Assembly: GCA_003645735.1 (NCBI GenBank)
Contig: QNBQ01000064.1
Location: 1-7,418 of the forward strand
From: Candidatus Poribacteria bacterium
GTDB lineage: Bacteria > Poribacteria > WGA-4E > B28-G17
Reading direction: 5' to 3'
DNA length: 7,418 nt
The number at the start of each line of letters is the position of its first letter. Position 1 is the stretch's first letter. The notes beneath the pieces were generated by a model. The model saw only the letters and a list, made by a program, of their open reading frames with translations. It was not told the origin of the DNA and did no database searches. Position numbers and translations under genes: made by a program. This document shows positions 5,270 through 7,418 of this stretch, in pieces.

Positions 5270-6860
5270 GCCCACAAGAAGGATCAAGAGGCTGTTGAGG
5301 AGGACGTGGATCCCGTTCTTCGGGAGGTATGGGAGGCTTCTGCCCGTTCAGCTCGAGACCATACCTCACGTGATCGAGGGCGAGAACGTGATGGTCGTCT
5401 CCCCGACGGCGAGCGGCAAAACGGAGGCGGTCATGGCGCCCGTTGTGGAGGGGATCCTGAGCTCGGACTTGAAAGGGCTGCTCGTCCTCTACATCTCCCC
5501 CACCAGGGCGCTCGTTAACGACATGTATCACAGGCTGGAGGGCCCCTTAGGGGACTTAGGCGTGACCCTGAGCGTGAAGACGTCCGACAGGCCTCTGTTC
5601 AACCCGCGGAGGCCGTCCAACGTGTTGATAACCACCCCTGAGAGCTTCGATTCCCTCCTGTGCAGACATCCCGAGGCGTTCGAAGGGTTAAAGGCTGTCG
5701 TCTTGGATGAGATCCACCTCGTGGACAACACCTACAGGGGCGATCAGCTGAGGATCCTGCTCAACAGGCTCAGGAAAGGGTTGGGATACGACCCGAGCTT
5801 TTACGCCTTATCGGCAACCGTGGCGGAGCCCGAGGAGGTCGCCCGAAGATATTTCGATCCGGACGCGATTGTGAGGATCGAGGGGAGCAGGGAGATAGAT
5901 TACACGCTTGTGAGCTCGCTCAGGGAGATGCTCGAATGCGCCCGACGGGAATCGCTCCGGAAGCTCCTCGTGTTCTGTAACAAGAGGAGGAGCGTTGAGG
6001 AAGCGGCGGGGGAGCTGGGGGATCTCCTAGGCGACAGGAGATACGTGGTCGTCCACCACGGCAGCCTCGACCGGGCCGTCAGACACGAGGCGGAGGAGTT
6101 CATGAGGGAATCGCGCTTCGGCATATGTGTCGCAACCATGACGCTTGAGATAGGCATAGACATAGGCGACATAGACTGCGTGGTCATAGCGGAGGTGCCC
6201 TGGAGCGTCACATCGCTTCTCCAGCGGCTGGGCAGGGGGAACAGGAGGAGCGGCAGGATAAGGGCCTTTGGTATCTACAGGACATCCGATGAGAAAGCGA
6301 TGTTAGAGGCGATGTTCGAGGCTGCCAGGAGGGGGGAGATCGAGCGATCCCAGTATACACCGGATCCCTCCGTGGTCGTGCAGCAGATCTTCTCCATCCT
6401 CTACGGGAACCCCTCAGGGGTGAAGGAGGATGAGCTCATGGGCGCTTTCGAAGGGTTCGGCGTGGATGAGGAGGACATCCAAGAGATATTGAGCGAGCTC
6501 ATCAGACGCGGATATGTGAGGAGAGAGCTCGGCAGATGGCATGCCTCGGAAAGGCTCATGAACGAGGGGGAAAGGGGAACGATCCACTCCAATATACCCG
6601 ATCAAGTCGATCTGCCGGTGATCGATGTGAGATCCCAGAAGACCGTCGGAAGGGTGTCGCTTCCCGTTGACGAGGTGTTCGTTTTGGCGGGGAAGGGGTG
6701 GAGGATAGTCAGCATAGCTCACGGGAGGATCTACGTCGAGAGGACAAATATAAGGCCGGGAACGGTCAGGTTCAGCCCCAGGAGGGATAAGGGGGCGTTT
6801 TGGCCTTTGCTCCCGAGATCCGTCAGGGAGAAATATAGCCCGGGAGGAGATGAGACATGA
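5256..6860 (+). CDS. Superfamily 2 DEAD/DEAH-type helicase, Lhr/BrxHI-like
   Basis: A 534-residue ATP-dependent nucleic acid helicase with all core motifs: Q-motif LLPVQ (28-32), motif I PTASGKT (50-56), Ia SPTRALVND (81-89), Ib TTPES (126-130), II DEIH (151-154), III SAT (186-188), IV LVFCNKRRSVEEA (238-250), V ATMTLEIGIDIGDID (293-307) and VI QRLGRGNRR (323-331). Two RecA-like domains are followed by a winged-helix-like region (about 390-432) and a small beta domain containing LAGKGWRIVS and IYVERTNIRPG (477-502), as in the Lhr core. It is shorter than full Lhr (core about 850 residues), nearer compact defence-associated helicases. Motif VI GRGNR is unlike the usual GRAGR/GRTGR. ATG 5256 lies inside the ATPase gene's end, and the next gene overlaps it by ATGA, so all three are coupled. 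It probably translocates on DNA for the system. It is not Cas3: there is no HD domain. Confidence 0.92.
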   Translation: MDQIRPTRRIKRLLRRTWIPFFGRYGRLLPVQLETIPHVIEGENVMVVSPTASGKTEAVMAPVVEGILSSDLKGLLVLYISPTRALVNDMYHRLEGPLGDLGVTLSVKTSDRPLFNPRRPSNVLITTPESFDSLLCRHPEAFEGLKAVVLDEIHLVDNTYRGDQLRILLNRLRKGLGYDPSFYALSATVAEPEEVARRYFDPDAIVRIEGSREIDYTLVSSLREMLECARRESLRKLLVFCNKRRSVEEAAGELGDLLGDRRYVVVHHGSLDRAVRHEAEEFMRESRFGICVATMTLEIGIDIGDIDCVVIAEVPWSVTSLLQRLGRGNRRSGRIRAFGIYRTSDEKAMLEAMFEAARRGEIERSQYTPDPSVVVQQIFSILYGNPSGVKEDELMGAFEGFGVDEEDIQEILSELIRRGYVRRELGRWHASERLMNEGERGTIHSNIPDQVDLPVIDVRSQKTVGRVSLPVDEVFVLAGKGWRIVSIAHGRIYVERTNIRPGTVRFSPRRDKGAFWPLLPRSVREKYSPGGDET

Positions 6861-7418
6861 GACTAGTAAGAGGCCCTTGGAGGGATGAGTTGATGAAGCT
6901 TTTCCACGGCAGCGAGTCCGAGGTGTTCATCTGCTCCCCATTCTTAGGTGAGAAGATCGTCTCCGAGATAGTTGCGCTCAGGGGGAAGAGGAGGGTTAGG
7001 TTCCTGACGAGCGCGTCCCCGAGCAACAGGGACGCCTTCATCGTCCTCTACGACGAAGATGTAGAGGTAAGGATTTTGATGAACTTGCACGCGAAGGTCT
7101 ACCTGTTCGACGACGCAATAGCGGTGATAACGTCCTCTAACCTCACGGAGAACGGGTTGGAGCATAACGAGGAGATAGGAATCCTAATAGAATCCCGCGA
7201 GATCATCGATCAGTTGAGCAAGGAGCTGGAGCGGCTGTGGGAGGAGGGGGTGGATCTAAGGGATATAGACCCCGAGGATATTTTATCCATGCCCGAGGAA
7301 GAGCCGGCGGATGTTCTAAAGCTCGGGATAGTGACCTTGAGGTTCCCCCAGGAAACTCGGGAGGAGCCTGTAGTATCTCAAGCCCGGATATGGGAGGAGC
7401 TCGTATCCCTCTCAAAAA
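6857..7418 (+). CDS. Phospholipase D-superfamily (HKD) nuclease-like protein, 3' end outside the window
   Basis: The first 187 codons of an open frame that runs off the right edge. The start ATG 6857 overlaps the helicase stop as ATGA, with GGAGG 9 bases upstream. Residues 22-29 (EVFICSPF) are the usual first strand of PLD-like nucleases. The catalytic HKD motif is LHAKVYLFDD: His78, Lys80 and Asp85. It is followed by TSSNLTENG (92-100, Asn95) and HNEEIGI (103-109). One HKD motif is seen, so the active enzyme would be a dimer, as in Nuc and BfiI-like nucleases, unless a second motif lies beyond the edge. The part after about residue 130 is acidic and unrecognised, possibly a start of another domain. 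Similar HKD proteins (DrmC of DISARM, DpdK of the Dpd cluster) sit beside helicases in defence loci. It is probably the cutting component; this is inferred. Confidence 0.88.
   Translation, partial: MRLVRGPWRDELMKLFHGSESEVFICSPFLGEKIVSEIVALRGKRRVRFLTSASPSNRDAFIVLYDEDVEVRILMNLHAKVYLFDDAIAVITSSNLTENGLEHNEEIGILIESREIIDQLSKELERLWEEGVDLRDIDPEDILSMPEEEPADVLKLGIVTLRFPQETREEPVVSQARIWEELVSLSK

Noticed and set aside
5256..6860. Calling the helicase Cas3 because of the GRGNR motif VI
   Set aside because: There is no HD nuclease domain, no Cascade genes and no CRISPR array, and the C-terminal region is Lhr-like.
2732..7418. Assignment to the Dpd cluster (DpdH/DpdJ/DpdK-like ATPase, helicase, HKD) or DISARM
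   Set aside because: The component types are similar, but no DpdA transglycosylase, DrmB (DUF1998) or methyltransferase is present in the window, and the ATPases look BrxD-like. It remains an analogy.
1..7418. tRNA, rRNA or CRISPR array
   Set aside because: No cloverleaf, rRNA-like stretch or regularly spaced repeat was seen on either strand.

Overview
The window is a 7.4 kb stretch of moderately high-GC DNA that looks like an accessory (defence-island) locus of a bacterium, or less likely an archaeon. Genes lie close together, most are translationally coupled, and Shine-Dalgarno sequences are strong. In the main cluster arginine is written mostly with AGG/AGA and isoleucine often with ATA, a habit common in thermophiles and some uncultivated phyla. 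A putative sigma70-type promoter and an IS5-type transposase remnant lean towards Bacteria. The species cannot be named from the sequence.

Layout. (1) 46-477: a small MerR/excisionase-type helix-turn-helix protein with a long coiled coil and a basic tail. It is preceded by a perfect hairpin/palindrome (11-32) that recurs inside the gene (216-237), and its arginine codon use differs from everything downstream. (2) 478-808: no intact gene. It holds a decayed minus-strand IS5-like transposase N-terminus (526-639), a possible 31-codon minus-strand ORF (635-730), a 10-bp direct repeat and a candidate promoter pointing into the cluster. (3) 809-7418: a single-direction operon running off the right edge. 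It encodes a WD40-like beta-propeller with a coiled coil, an unrecognised coiled-coil protein, two related P-loop ATPases that resemble the BrxC/BrxD (DUF2791) families, an Lhr/BrxHI-like superfamily 2 helicase, and a phospholipase D-type (HKD) nuclease that is cut by the window end.

Interpretation. The ATPase-helicase order matches the brxD-brxHI pair found in some BREX phage-defence systems. The hallmark BREX genes (PglZ phosphatase, PglX methyltransferase, the large BrxC/PglY ATPase) are absent from the window. Instead there is a second small ATPase, a propeller protein, an unknown coiled-coil protein and an HKD nuclease. This suggests a variant or undescribed nucleic-acid defence module: the propeller and coiled-coil proteins might recognise or scaffold, the paired ATPases might gate or load, the helicase would translocate and unwind, and the HKD protein would cut. 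The domain assignments rest on visible motifs; the system-level role is inference.
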